Positions 45,424-55,061 of a stretch of DNA of 64,000 nt are shown piece after piece. The notes beneath the pieces were generated by a model that ran no database searches, was not told the DNA's origin, and worked only from the letters and a program-made list of their open reading frames with translations. The stretch spans positions 4,092,001 through 4,156,000 of the forward strand of contig NZ_CP085135.1 in NCBI RefSeq assembly GCF_020616515.1, in the 5' to 3' direction. A program made the translations under genes and the position numbers. Each line of letters begins with the position of its first letter. Within the stretch, counting starts at the first letter, position 1. The DNA comes from Mesorhizobium sp. PAMC28654. Lineage in GTDB: Bacteria; Pseudomonadota; Alphaproteobacteria; Rhizobiales; Rhizobiaceae.

Positions 45424-45484
45424 GGAGCCCTGCCAGCGGCGCCTGGGTCCGAAAGGACCTGACACCCGACGGGGCAGAAGCAAT
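45424..45484 (+). promoter_or_regulatory. ybhL-type RNA leader
   Basis: Upstream of the BAX-inhibitor gene the mRNA can fold: CTGCC (45430-45434) with GGCAG (45473-45477) closing a domain that contains a GGTCC-GAAA-GGACC tetraloop hairpin (45446-45459). The ybhL leader is a known conserved RNA structure in front of such genes in alphaproteobacteria, and position and shape fit. A TTGACA at 45385-45390 could be the -35 box. Function of the leader is not established. Confidence 0.6.
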
Positions 45485-45496
45485 ATGAGGACTCCA

Positions 45497-46276
45497 ATGG
45501 CTGAACCCATTCGCAACTATCAGACGCGCGCCGTGCCCGGCGCCGGCGTCGATGCAGGCATCGATCAGGGCCTGCGCGCCTACATGATCAAGGTCTACAA
45601 TCTGATGGGGCTTGGCCTCCTCATCACGGGTCTTGCCGCGATCGGCACGATCATGCTGGCCACGACCACCAATCCGGCCGCCGCCGTGGCCACGCTGCCA
45701 AGCGGCGAGATGCTGACCTCCTTCGGCTACGCGATCTTCGGCTCGCCGCTGCGCTGGGTGGTGATGCTGGCGCCCCTGGCCGCCGTGCTGTTCCTGTCGT
45801 TCCGCGTCCAGTCGATGAGCGTTTCGGCCGCGCAGACGACATTCTGGGTCTATGCCGGCCTGGTCGGTCTGTCGCTGTCGTCGATCTTCCTGGTCTACAC
45901 CACGGCCAGCATCTCGCAGACCTTCTTCGCCACCGCCGCGGCCTTCGGCGCGCTGTCGCTCTTCGGCTACACGACCAAGCGCGACCTGTCGGCCATGGGC
46001 TCGTTCCTGATCATGGGCGTGTTCGGCATCATCATCGCGTCGTTGATCAACTTGTTCCTGCAGTCGTCGGCGCTGACCTTCGCCATCTCGGCGATCGGCG
46101 TGCTAGTCTTCGCGGGCCTGACCGCCTACGACACGCAGAACATCAAGGAGATGTATTACGAGGGTGATGCCACGGATGTCGCCGGCCGCAAGGCGATCAT
46201 GGGCGCTCTGAGGCTCTATCTCGACTTCATCAACCTGTTCATGTTTCTGCTGCAGTTCATGGGCGACCGCCGTTAA
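45497..46276 (+). CDS. BAX inhibitor-1/YccA-family membrane protein (YbhL-like)
   Basis: A 259-residue inner-membrane protein with seven hydrophobic helices. The group signature appears as AGLTAYDTQNIKEMYYEG near the C-terminus, and the last helix is LYLDFINLFMFLLQFMGDRR. These proteins are pH-sensitive calcium leak channels or stress-response modulators in the few cases studied. ATG 45497 (MAEPIRNYQTR) follows GAGGAC by six bases. It is preceded by the RNA leader and followed by a terminator. Confidence 0.94.
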   Translation: MAEPIRNYQTRAVPGAGVDAGIDQGLRAYMIKVYNLMGLGLLITGLAAIGTIMLATTTNPAAAVATLPSGEMLTSFGYAIFGSPLRWVVMLAPLAAVLFLSFRVQSMSVSAAQTTFWVYAGLVGLSLSSIFLVYTTASISQTFFATAAAFGALSLFGYTTKRDLSAMGSFLIMGVFGIIIASLINLFLQSSALTFAISAIGVLVFAGLTAYDTQNIKEMYYEGDATDVAGRKAIMGALRLYLDFINLFMFLLQFMGDRR

Positions 46277-46312
46277 AGCGGGCATCATGGTCTGACTGGA
46301 CCATCGAGTTTG

Positions 46313-46345
46313 GAAAGGGCGGCCCAATGGCCGCCCTTTTCTTTT
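46313..46345 (+). terminator. Rho-independent terminator
   Basis: GAAAGGGCGGCC, CAAT loop, GGCCGCCCTTTTC then TTTT: a strong 11-bp stem with a T-run, 36 bases after the BAX-inhibitor gene. Confidence 0.92.
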
Positions 46346-46400
46346 GTGCCGGTCCTTGCTGTTATCGAAGGCAGATAGAAGGCTTGCACAAGGAATGAGC

Positions 46401-46964
46401 ATGCTCACGATACGGGCGGCGTCTTCGGCCGACCTCGACGCCATCACCGAAATCTATGCCGACGCCGTGGCCCACGGCACGGCGAGCTACGAACTGGAGC
46501 CACCCGGCCGCGCCGAGATGGGCGCGCGATTCGACGTGCTCTCGGTTGGCGGCTTCCCCTATCTGGCAGCGGAAAAGGGCGGTGCCGTGCTGGGCTATGC
46601 CTATGCCGGGCCCTTCCGGCCGCGTCCGGCCTACCGTTTCATCGTCGAGGATTCCGTCTATGTCGCACCAGAGGCCAAAGGCCAGGGCGTCGGCCTGTTG
46701 TTGATGCGGCATCTGATCGAGGCCGCGCGGGCGGCGGGCTTTCGCCAGATCGTCGCGGTGATTGGCGACGGCCGGCCGGACAGCGCCTCGGTTCGGCTAC
46801 ATGAAAAGCTTGGCTTTCGCCATTCAGGGCACCTCGAAGGCTCCGGCTACAAGCATGGGCGGTGGCTGGACACGGTGTTCATGCAACTGGCGATGAACGG
46901 TGGGGCGTCGATTCCGCCTGATCCGGACTCACTGCCGGAACGGAAATTCCGCCAGCAAAAATAA
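46401..46964 (+). CDS. GNAT N-acetyltransferase, phosphinothricin-acetyltransferase-like
   Basis: A 187-residue acetyltransferase of the Pat/YncA branch: SADLDAITEIYADAVAHGTA and TASYELEPPGRAEM at the N-terminus, the CoA loop VYVAPEAKGQGVGLLLMRHL, and VIGDGRPDSASVRLHEKLGF, ending with KHGRWLDTVFMQLAM. AAGGA lies six bases before ATG 46401 and directly abuts ATG 46395, so 46401 is the better start. The branch acetylates amino acids such as methionine sulfone or the herbicide phosphinothricin; native substrate unknown. Confidence 0.9.
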   Translation: MLTIRAASSADLDAITEIYADAVAHGTASYELEPPGRAEMGARFDVLSVGGFPYLAAEKGGAVLGYAYAGPFRPRPAYRFIVEDSVYVAPEAKGQGVGLLLMRHLIEAARAAGFRQIVAVIGDGRPDSASVRLHEKLGFRHSGHLEGSGYKHGRWLDTVFMQLAMNGGASIPPDPDSLPERKFRQQK

Positions 46965-46984
46965 GAGCCTGATTTTTACGAAAT

Positions 46985-47020
46985 TCCTGACGAAAAACCG
47001 GTCCCCATTTTACGGGATCA
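46985..47020. repeat. Degenerate CATGATCCCGAAA-family element
   Basis: GACGAAAAACCGGTCCCC followed by TTTTACGGGATCATGC resembles one arm of the elements at 3359 and 22188, in inverted orientation. It fills the convergent gap between the GNAT gene and the DUF2794 gene. Confidence 0.5.
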
Positions 47021-47024
47021 TGCT

Positions 47025-47411
47025 TTAAGCCTGCACCAGCTTCAGCTTGCCGTCGAAGACGCCAAGCACGCGGCCGAGTTCCTGGCCGCGCTTGAGGATG
47101 CGGCCGCCTGCTGCGATGACGGCAAAGGCGCCCTGCTTGCGGGCGAGTTTCGGATCCTTGACGATCTGGAACAGCGGCACTTCGCTGGCGCGGCGAAAGA
47201 CGGAAAACACAGCCCTGTCGGTGAGATGGTCGATGGCGTAGTCGCGCCACTCATTGGCGGCGACCATGCGTCCGTAGAGCCTGAGGATCTGGTCCAGTTC
47301 ACGCCGCTCGAAGCGCACCGGCTGGTCGAGGCGCTCGCGTCGCGCCTCATACAGCGGGATCAATATCGCGGATGCGTCACCATCCCCCGTCCCGCCGCTG
47401 TCATCAGTCAT
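47025..47411 (-). CDS. DUF2794-family protein
   Basis: A 128-residue soluble protein typical of Rhizobiales: FERRELDQILRLYGRMVAAN, EWRDYAIDHLTDRAVFSVFR and FQIVKDPKLARKQGAFAVIA with AAGGRILKRGQELGRVL. Function unknown. ATG 47411 (MTDDSGGTGDGD). No partner on the same strand is close; the next gene upstream lies beyond the RNA candidate. Confidence 0.88.
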   Translation of the reverse strand: MTDDSGGTGDGDASAILIPLYEARRERLDQPVRFERRELDQILRLYGRMVAANEWRDYAIDHLTDRAVFSVFRRASEVPLFQIVKDPKLARKQGAFAVIAAGGRILKRGQELGRVLGVFDGKLKLVQA

Positions 47412-47624
47412 GCCTCGATCCCTCAAAATGAATCTTTGCCAACCAAAGTTGGCCCCTTCGCGCTGCAATTGCAAGACCCGGCGAGGCGAGGCGGTGGTGC
47501 GCTATTCCGGCACGTCCAGTCACTTTTGTAACGCGCCCTGTTGGAATTGGTGATGCTTCGCCACATTTCTGCCTTTTTTTATCCGCGCTCATGCCCCAAT
47601 GTCCGACGAATTTACCGGTGTTGC

Positions 47625-47785
47625 CTGAGACGGTTCGGTCCGGCACCGGCTCGTAAACCCCAAGCCCCCCGCCCACGGGTCTGCGTCGGATCGAACCAAC
47701 CTCGGTTTATCTCTTGGAAAAATCGAGAGCGACGATCCCAAAACTCAAATGACCGACGTCAGAAGCAAGCTGACGTCGGTCTTTT
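47625..47785 (+). ncRNA. Candidate structured small RNA
   Basis: No protein gene fits the 506 bases between two minus-strand genes. Bases 47632-47644 pair continuously with 47685-47697 (13 bp including G-U pairs), extended after a small internal loop by CTGAG/CTCGG (47625-47629 with 47701-47705), around a 40-base loop with a GGCT/AGCC hairpin. A second domain is GGATCG/CGATCC (47688-47693 with 47732-47737) competing with the first, and CTCT/AGAG. It ends in a 12-bp terminator whose T-run faces plus. I see no match to tmRNA, SRP RNA, RNase P RNA or tRNA. Rhizobial sRNA families should be tested. Confidence 0.5.
47751..47784 (+). terminator. Plus-facing rho-independent terminator
   Basis: GACCGACGTCAG (47751-47762), AAGCAAG loop, CTGACGTCGGTC (47770-47781), then TTTT. 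A perfect 12-bp stem. Both flanking genes run minus, so it either ends a plus-strand transcript or serves the DUF1223 gene from the other side, where only ATTTGAGTTTT follows. Confidence 0.88.
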
Positions 47786-47917
47786 CATGTCTGCGTCAGT
47801 TCAGTTGAAGTGCAGCGCGGCGATTTTTGTGGGGTTAGACTGCCCAATATTATCGCGTTGCGTGCCGGGGCATTCGGATGACCTGCCGGCTTCTTGCAGG
47901 GGTCCGAGTGCCGCGAT

Positions 47918-48742
47918 CTACGGCTTGTGGATGAAAGCCGCGCCCAGGATGGGGCCGGGCAGGCCATCCTTGCCCACCGATTGCAGCAGCACCGCGGAGC
48001 CGCCCTTCTTGGAAATCTCGGTCATCGGCAATTCGTAGCGCTGTGCCTTGCCATGCCACATTCCGGCGGTCTGGATGCTTGTGACCGAATTCCAGTAGGT
48101 CATCTTGCGGCCGACGTTCTCGCCCTTGCCGATCTTGATCGTCTGCGGAGGCTCGAAGTAGACGATAATGACATGGGCGTCGCTGGGGCCCGACCCGGCG
48201 TCGCCGGTGTCGATGATAACACGGTCGCTTGTCCTGCTGACCTTGACGCTGACCCGCATGCCCTCGCCGGCCTTCTCCAGGCGGTTGAGTGAGCCGTTGA
48301 CCTCGCCGCGGCTGGCGCCGTTTACGTGGACGCGACCGTTGATGACGGCTTGCGGTGTGTAGACGGAGCGGCTGCCGAAGGTGCGCATGTAGTCATACTG
48401 CCGATCGGTGTTCTCCTTGCGGCTCAACGTGTCCTGCCAGCCGAGATAATCCCAGTATTCGACGTGGTAGGCGAGCGCGACAATGTCGTCCCGGGCGGCC
48501 AGTTCGGCGAAGAACTCGTCGGCCGGCGGACAGGAGTTGCAGCCTTGGCTGGTGAACAGCTCAACCACGCCCAGGGGCTTGTCGGCCTGCGGCTTGTCAA
48601 TCGGAAGGGTGCTGAGCGTGGGTCGGTCGCTCTGCGGCCGGCTGAACTGGGGTCGGTCGCTCTGGCCGGCAACCGCCGATCCGGCAAACACCGAGACCGC
48701 CAGCGCGAACACCGCTAGCTGCAAGAGTCTTCGAAATGCCAT
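47918..48742 (-). CDS. DUF1223 thioredoxin-like exported protein
   Basis: A 274-residue exported protein. After a signal peptide (LLQLAVFALAVSVFAGSAVA) there is a short repeat-like linker (QSDRPQFSRPQSDRPTLS), then the DUF1223 domain: VVELFTSQGCNSCPPADEFF with a CxxC redox-type pair, VEYWDYLGWQDTL, and TPQAVINGRVHVNGASR. The fold is thioredoxin-like and probably periplasmic; the partner is unknown. ATG 48742 (MAFRRLLQ) is chosen because the signal peptide begins there. Confidence 0.9.
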   Translation of the reverse strand: MAFRRLLQLAVFALAVSVFAGSAVAGQSDRPQFSRPQSDRPTLSTLPIDKPQADKPLGVVELFTSQGCNSCPPADEFFAELAARDDIVALAYHVEYWDYLGWQDTLSRKENTDRQYDYMRTFGSRSVYTPQAVINGRVHVNGASRGEVNGSLNRLEKAGEGMRVSVKVSRTSDRVIIDTGDAGSGPSDAHVIIVYFEPPQTIKIGKGENVGRKMTYWNSVTSIQTAGMWHGKAQRYELPMTEISKKGGSAVLLQSVGKDGLPGPILGAAFIHKP

Positions 48743-49123
48743 GGTCGTTCCGATTCCCGCCGGTGGCGCCGGCCTTGTTATGATTGGCGGAATATGTGGC
48801 AGAAGCAACAGTCAACGGGAAGTCACGTTGCGGTGAAATTTTTGCCATTGCCATCAGCCACGAAGGCACAATAGGAGGCAGCGGAAACCTCCGGCCGGGA
48901 GACAGATCGGGCAACAACAAACGATGTGGCGATATCTCCTGGCCCCGGTCGATCTCTGTTGCAAGCGGACCGTCCGGAACTTTGGTTCGAACCAGTCAAT
49001 ACATTGAGCAACCTTGCTTTTCTCGCGGCTGGGCTCTGGGCGTGCGCGAAGTGCGAAGGCTGGCAGTAGGCAGAAGGCAGTAGGCGTGTCCTTCCCTACG
49101 GCCTACTGCCTTAATCCCTGCTC
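48743..49123. other. Intergenic region between DUF1223 gene and acnA
   Basis: 381 bases upstream of the DUF1223 start and downstream of acnA. It should carry the DUF1223 promoter. Apart from the hairpin at 49074-49112 I see no gene, operator or conserved box. GGCAGTAGG occurs twice (49062 and 49076 region) as part of a dispersed repeat. Confidence 0.5.
49074..49112 (-). terminator. Repeat-type hairpin after acnA
   Basis: AAGGCAGTAGGC (49074-49085) and GCCTACTGCCTT (49101-49112) form a perfect 12-bp stem around 15 bases, 11 bases beyond the acnA stop. No T-run follows, so it may protect the 3' end rather than terminate. A second partial GGCAGTAGGC lies just before it, suggesting a dispersed element. 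Confidence 0.6.
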
Positions 49124-51814
<2,691 letters not shown>

Positions 51815-52015
51815 GTGCGATCCGTCCTTGTCTGTTCAGCCTGAAAGGGAACGGACGCCGATGGCATGCAATCACGCGCAAAGGTGCGGGTACGGCCATT
51901 TCCGCTGTCCGTTCCCAAGCAACCCGAGCCGTTCAAGGCGGCGCGTGCGCTGGTTCGGCGCTAATTCTGTTCCCGCGCCGACCGCTGGCACGGATGCACC
52001 GCATATAGAGAATTT

Positions 52016-52032
52016 TCTGGAATAGTTCTAGA
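52016..52032. promoter_or_regulatory. Possible Irr-binding ICE motif
   Basis: TCTGGAA, TAG, TTCTAGA: a near-perfect inverted repeat with 3-base spacer that resembles the rhizobial iron-control element (TTTAGAA, 3 bases, TTCTAAA). It lies in the acnA/ccmA divergent promoter region, about 65 bases before ccmA and 200 before acnA. Aconitase and heme-related genes are sensible Irr targets. Inferred from similarity to the published consensus; not tested. Confidence 0.5.
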
Positions 52033-52097
52033 CAGTTGGAAAGCAAATTTGTGCGATGCGGCAGTCGCCGCGCGCGATGATTTCGGGGCGGGCAAGG

Positions 52098-52706
52098 ATG
52101 CGGCTGATCGCCGAAGATCTGGGCGGCGAACGCGGCGGCGAGCCCGTATTTTCCGGCATCGGGTTTGTGCTGGAGAGCGGCCAGGCACTGATCGTCACCG
52201 GGCCGAACGGTTCGGGAAAATCGACGCTTCTGCGAATCATCGCCGAGCTGCTGCCGGCGGCGAAAGGCCGCGTGCTGATCGAGGGCGGCGGCGGCGAATT
52301 CCCCTCGGTCGCGTCGGCCTGTCACTATCTCGGCCATCAGAACGCGATGAAAACGGCATTGAGCGTGGCGGAGAACCTCCGCTTCTGGCGCGACTTCAAT
52401 GGCGCGGGTTTTCTGGGCATCGAAGAGGCGCTTGAAACCGTTGGGCTCGGCGGCATCGGCCATCTGCCGTTCGGTTACCTGTCGACCGGACAGCGACGCC
52501 GCGCGGCGATCGCGAAACTGCTGGTCAGCCATCGGCCGCTGTGGCTGCTCGATGAGCCGACGGCGGGACTGGACAAGGCGTCGGAAGAACGATTTGGCGT
52601 GCTGATGGGGAAGTATCTCGAAGGCGGGGGGATCGTGGTCGCCGCCACGCATTTGCCGCTGGGGCTGGATGGGGCACAGGAATTGAAGATGGGGATAGCT
52701 CTTTGA
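52098..52706 (+). CDS. ccmA: Heme exporter ATP-binding protein CcmA
   Basis: ATPase of the CcmABCD complex that releases heme-loaded CcmE for cytochrome c maturation. 202 residues. Walker A is [14 protein letters not shown] (residues 34-47), the signature is [16 protein letters not shown] and Walker B is [15 protein letters not shown] 52098 ([10 protein letters not shown]) is the most likely start; upstream in-frame ATGs at 52056 and 52077 are alternatives. ccmB follows after a 196-base gap filled by repeats. Confidence 0.95.
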   Translation: MRLIAEDLGGERGGEPVFSGIGFVLESGQALIVTGPNGSGKSTLLRIIAELLPAAKGRVLIEGGGGEFPSVASACHYLGHQNAMKTALSVAENLRFWRDFNGAGFLGIEEALETVGLGGIGHLPFGYLSTGQRRRAAIAKLLVSHRPLWLLDEPTAGLDKASEERFGVLMGKYLEGGGIVVAATHLPLGLDGAQELKMGIAL

Positions 52707-52721
52707 TGTCGGCGCTCGACA

Positions 52722-52881
52722 GCGCTCCCCTCTGCCCTGCCGGGCATCTCCCCCTCGAGGGGGGAGATCGGATGTTGCCTCGGCCTTCGCCAATCTCCAA
52801 CGTTCGAGGACTGGCGAGATGCATGAACTGCCAATCTCCCCCCTTGAGGGGGAGATGGCCGGCAGGCCAGAGGGGGGTGCC
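52722..52881. repeat. Pair of inverted palindromic repeats between ccmA and ccmB
   Basis: Two copies of a roughly 50-base element face each other (52722-52771 and 52831-52881). Each has its own hairpin, ATCTCCCCC/GGGGGGAGAT at 52746-52768 and 52834-52856, plus CTCTGCCCTGCCGGGC or its complement. Between them are 59 bases of unique sequence. Together they can form a long cruciform inside the ccm operon. The second copy is open in the ccmB frame but probably untranslated. Confidence 0.8.
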
Positions 52882-52902
52882 TGGGCACAGGCGTTTCAAA
52901 TC

Positions 52903-53568
52903 ATGCTAGCCCTCTTCCTCCGCGACATCCGTCTCAACATCCGTGCCGGCGGCGGCGCGCTGACCGGCGTCATCTTCTTCCTCGCTGTGATCGCGACGAT
53001 CCCCTTCGGTGTCGGCCCCGACCTGAAACTGCTTGCACGCATCGGCCCGGCGATCCTCTGGATCGGGGCGCTGCTTGCCTGCCTGCTCGGCCTTGACCGC
53101 CTGTTCCAGGCCGACCGCGAGGACGGTTCGCTCGACCTTTTGGTTGTTGGCAACGACCGCCACATGCTGGCCTTGACGGTGCTGGTGAAATGCCTGGCGC
53201 ATTGGGCGGGGAGCGTGCTGCCGCTGGTGGTCGCGGCCCCTTTGCTTGGCCTGTTCATGAACATGGAGCCGCTTGCCATCGGCGCCACGGCTCTGACGCT
53301 GCTGGTCGGCACGCCGGCGATCACTTTCATAGGTGCCGCTGGCGCGGCTGTGGCGGTGGCGCTGCCGCGCGGCGGGTTGCTGATCTCGGTGCTGGTGCTG
53401 CCGCTGACCATTCCGGTGCTGATCTTCGGGGTTTCGGCGAGCTATGGCGCAACAGTCAATCCCGATCCCTTCCTGCAGCCCTTCCTCATTCTTGCCGCGC
53501 TGACGCTGTTTCTTGCCGTGCTGGGGCCGGTCTCCGCGGCGCTGGCGTTGCGGCACGGAACGGATTGA
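52903..53568 (+). CDS. ccmB: Heme exporter membrane protein CcmB
   Basis: Inner-membrane subunit of the CcmABCD complex, 221 residues, six helices. Recognisable parts are [60 protein letters not shown] and [17 protein letters not shown] 52903 ([10 protein letters not shown]) is chosen; the frame is open upstream through a palindromic repeat ([14 protein letters not shown]), which should not be part of the protein. No ccmC follows. Confidence 0.95.
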   Translation: MLALFLRDIRLNIRAGGGALTGVIFFLAVIATIPFGVGPDLKLLARIGPAILWIGALLACLLGLDRLFQADREDGSLDLLVVGNDRHMLALTVLVKCLAHWAGSVLPLVVAAPLLGLFMNMEPLAIGATALTLLVGTPAITFIGAAGAAVAVALPRGGLLISVLVLPLTIPVLIFGVSASYGATVNPDPFLQPFLILAALTLFLAVLGPVSAALALRHGTD

Positions 53569-53702
53569 GGCCGTCGTGCACCACGGATGATGGTGGCATG
53601 CGGCGCGGCGCCAGATTGCGAAGCCGAGGATGCAAGGCTAAGGGAAAGCATGATCGAACGAAGCGGCATGATCGGGCTGAGAGTCTGCGCGGAGCGGCTC
53701 GC

Positions 53703-53876
53703 ATGAGCGCGCACGCCCTTTACGTCACCGCCGCCTACGGCATCACGGCCGTTGTTCTGGCTGGGCTGATCGGCTGGATCCTCATCGACCAGCGGGCACG
53801 CAAGCGCGAGCTCGCCGAACTCGAAGAGGCCGGCATCCGGCGGCGTTCCGACAAGGCCGGGACGGTCAAATCATGA
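53703..53876 (+). CDS. ccmD: Heme exporter subunit CcmD
   Basis: A 57-residue single-span membrane protein that stabilises the release of holo-CcmE. The sequence ALYVTAAYGITAVVLAGLIG followed by WILIDQRARKRELAELEEAG and RRRS is typical. Start ATG overlaps an upstream in-frame stop as ATGA, and its own stop overlaps ccmG as ATGA. In other rhizobia ccmC occupies the preceding position. Confidence 0.9.
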   Translation: MSAHALYVTAAYGITAVVLAGLIGWILIDQRARKRELAELEEAGIRRRSDKAGTVKS

Positions 53877-54448
53877 GCATGGAAACGGATACGCCGGCGC
53901 GTGGGCGACGCTTGATCGTGCTTTTGCCGCTGCTGGTTTTTCTTGGATTGGCGGGACTGTTCCTGTCGCAGCTGCTGTCTGGCCGCGACATTTCGGAAGT
54001 GCCGTCGGCCTTGATCGGCCTGCCGGCACCGCGGACAAACCTGCCGCCGCTTGAAGGCAGCAATCTGCCGGGGCTCGATTCCACACAATTCGCGGGGCGG
54101 GTCACACTGGTCAACGTGTTCGCGTCATGGTGCGCGCCGTGCCGGGAAGAACATCCCGTGCTGCTCGCTTTGTCGCAGGACAAGCGCTTCGTCATGGCGG
54201 CGCTGAATTACAAGGACCGGCCGGAAAACGCCCGCCGGTTCCTCGGCGATCTCGGCAATCCGTTCCAGGCCATCGGCGTCGACGAAGCTGGCCGCACGGC
54301 GATCGACTGGGGTGTCTACGGCGTGCCGGAAACCTTCGTCATCGGCAAGGACGGCAAGATCGCCTACAAGCATGTCGGCCCGCTGACGCCGGAGTCGGCG
54401 CAGACCGTGCTGTTGCCGCAGATCGACAAGGCGCTTGCGGCGCCCTGA
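53873..54448 (+). CDS. ccmG: Thiol:disulfide interchange protein CcmG/DsbE
   Basis: Periplasm-facing thioredoxin that keeps apocytochrome c cysteines reduced for heme attachment. 191 residues: a membrane anchor (LIVLLPLLVFLGLAGLFLSQ), then a thioredoxin fold with ASWCAPCREEHP, the GVYGVPETFVIGKDGKI cis-Pro region and KHVGPLTPE. Overlaps ccmD by four bases. Known as cycY in rhizobia. Confidence 0.96.
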   Translation: MSMETDTPARGRRLIVLLPLLVFLGLAGLFLSQLLSGRDISEVPSALIGLPAPRTNLPPLEGSNLPGLDSTQFAGRVTLVNVFASWCAPCREEHPVLLALSQDKRFVMAALNYKDRPENARRFLGDLGNPFQAIGVDEAGRTAIDWGVYGVPETFVIGKDGKIAYKHVGPLTPESAQTVLLPQIDKALAAP

Positions 54449-54485
54449 TATTCAGGTGATGCCGGCCTGCGAACGGCGGCTTTCC

Positions 54486-54534
54486 GCGCTTCCGGTGCTC
54501 ACGCACCCAAAAGTACGCTGCGCTCCGGTTTTCG
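54486..54534. repeat. Dispersed repeat, GCGCTTCCGGTGCTCACG family
   Basis: GCGCTTCCGGTGCTCACG followed by CACCCAAAAGTACGCTGCGC and CCGGTTTTCGAAA. The same element occurs inverted at 62676-62729 upstream of dapF, with a few substitutions. It fills the convergent gap between ccmG and the DUF1127 gene. Confidence 0.7.
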
Positions 54535-54609
54535 AAATCCACCGTTCTCGACTCGGCCTGACCTGAATCTCAACGCGCCTGGGTGGCGCATGAGTCGCTC
54601 GACCTAAGA

Positions 54610-54777
54610 TCAGCCGTAGATCTGCTTGTGGACCTGGTACAGCATCTCTGAGCGGTCGGCGCGCATGTCGGCCAGATCGCGGCTGGAGAAGCTGTCGATT
54701 TCGGCGACGAGGCGGTTGTAGTGCTTGCGCTTGGCGATGCTGGTGCGAGCGCGGTTCATGAGGTCGTTGAAGATCAT
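54610..54777 (-). CDS. DUF1127 small protein
   Basis: A 55-residue basic protein with the DUF1127 core YNRLVAEIDSFSSRDLADMR near residues 21-40 and a C-terminal QVHKQIYG. Small DUF1127 proteins are common in rhizobia and Brucella, where some are activated by LysR-type regulators and affect stress or phosphate responses. ATG 54777 (MIFNDLMNRAR) follows GGGAACAC; the longer frame upstream is not protein-like. Confidence 0.9.
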   Translation of the reverse strand: MIFNDLMNRARTSIAKRKHYNRLVAEIDSFSSRDLADMRADRSEMLYQVHKQIYG

Positions 54778-55061
54778 GGGTGTGTTCCCTTTATTGCACC
54801 GCATTCTCGCGGCCGTTGTTCCTCCCTTGATCAGTACGAAGCATGACATAGGAATGGTGCGTTGCAAAAAGAAGATGTTGCAATGCAGCATTGCGCGCAG
54901 CGCATAGCCGGTTAATGGCGCCCTAACCACCGCGCGCCGGCCGAGCCGTGCTGCCGCGTCCGTCTCTCCCGTTTTGTCTTACAATTGCGGATGTCCCGTC
55001 TTGCCATATCGATCGCAGGCTGGCTTGATCCGGCGTCACGTGATGCCGGGAGGAAAAGCGC

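Noticed and set aside
47685..47702. A tRNA T-loop-like sequence (GGTTCGATCC on the minus strand)
   Set aside because: The five-base T stem does not pair and no acceptor, D or anticodon arm can be built around it.
47625..47785. Assigning the RNA candidate as 6S RNA because of its long irregular helix
   Set aside because: The helix encloses only about 80 bases, too short for 6S, and the genomic context is not the usual one.
52819..52902. A longer CcmB starting at 52819
   Set aside because: The extension is a translated palindromic repeat; CcmB proteins begin at the membrane-proximal ALFLRDIR segment.
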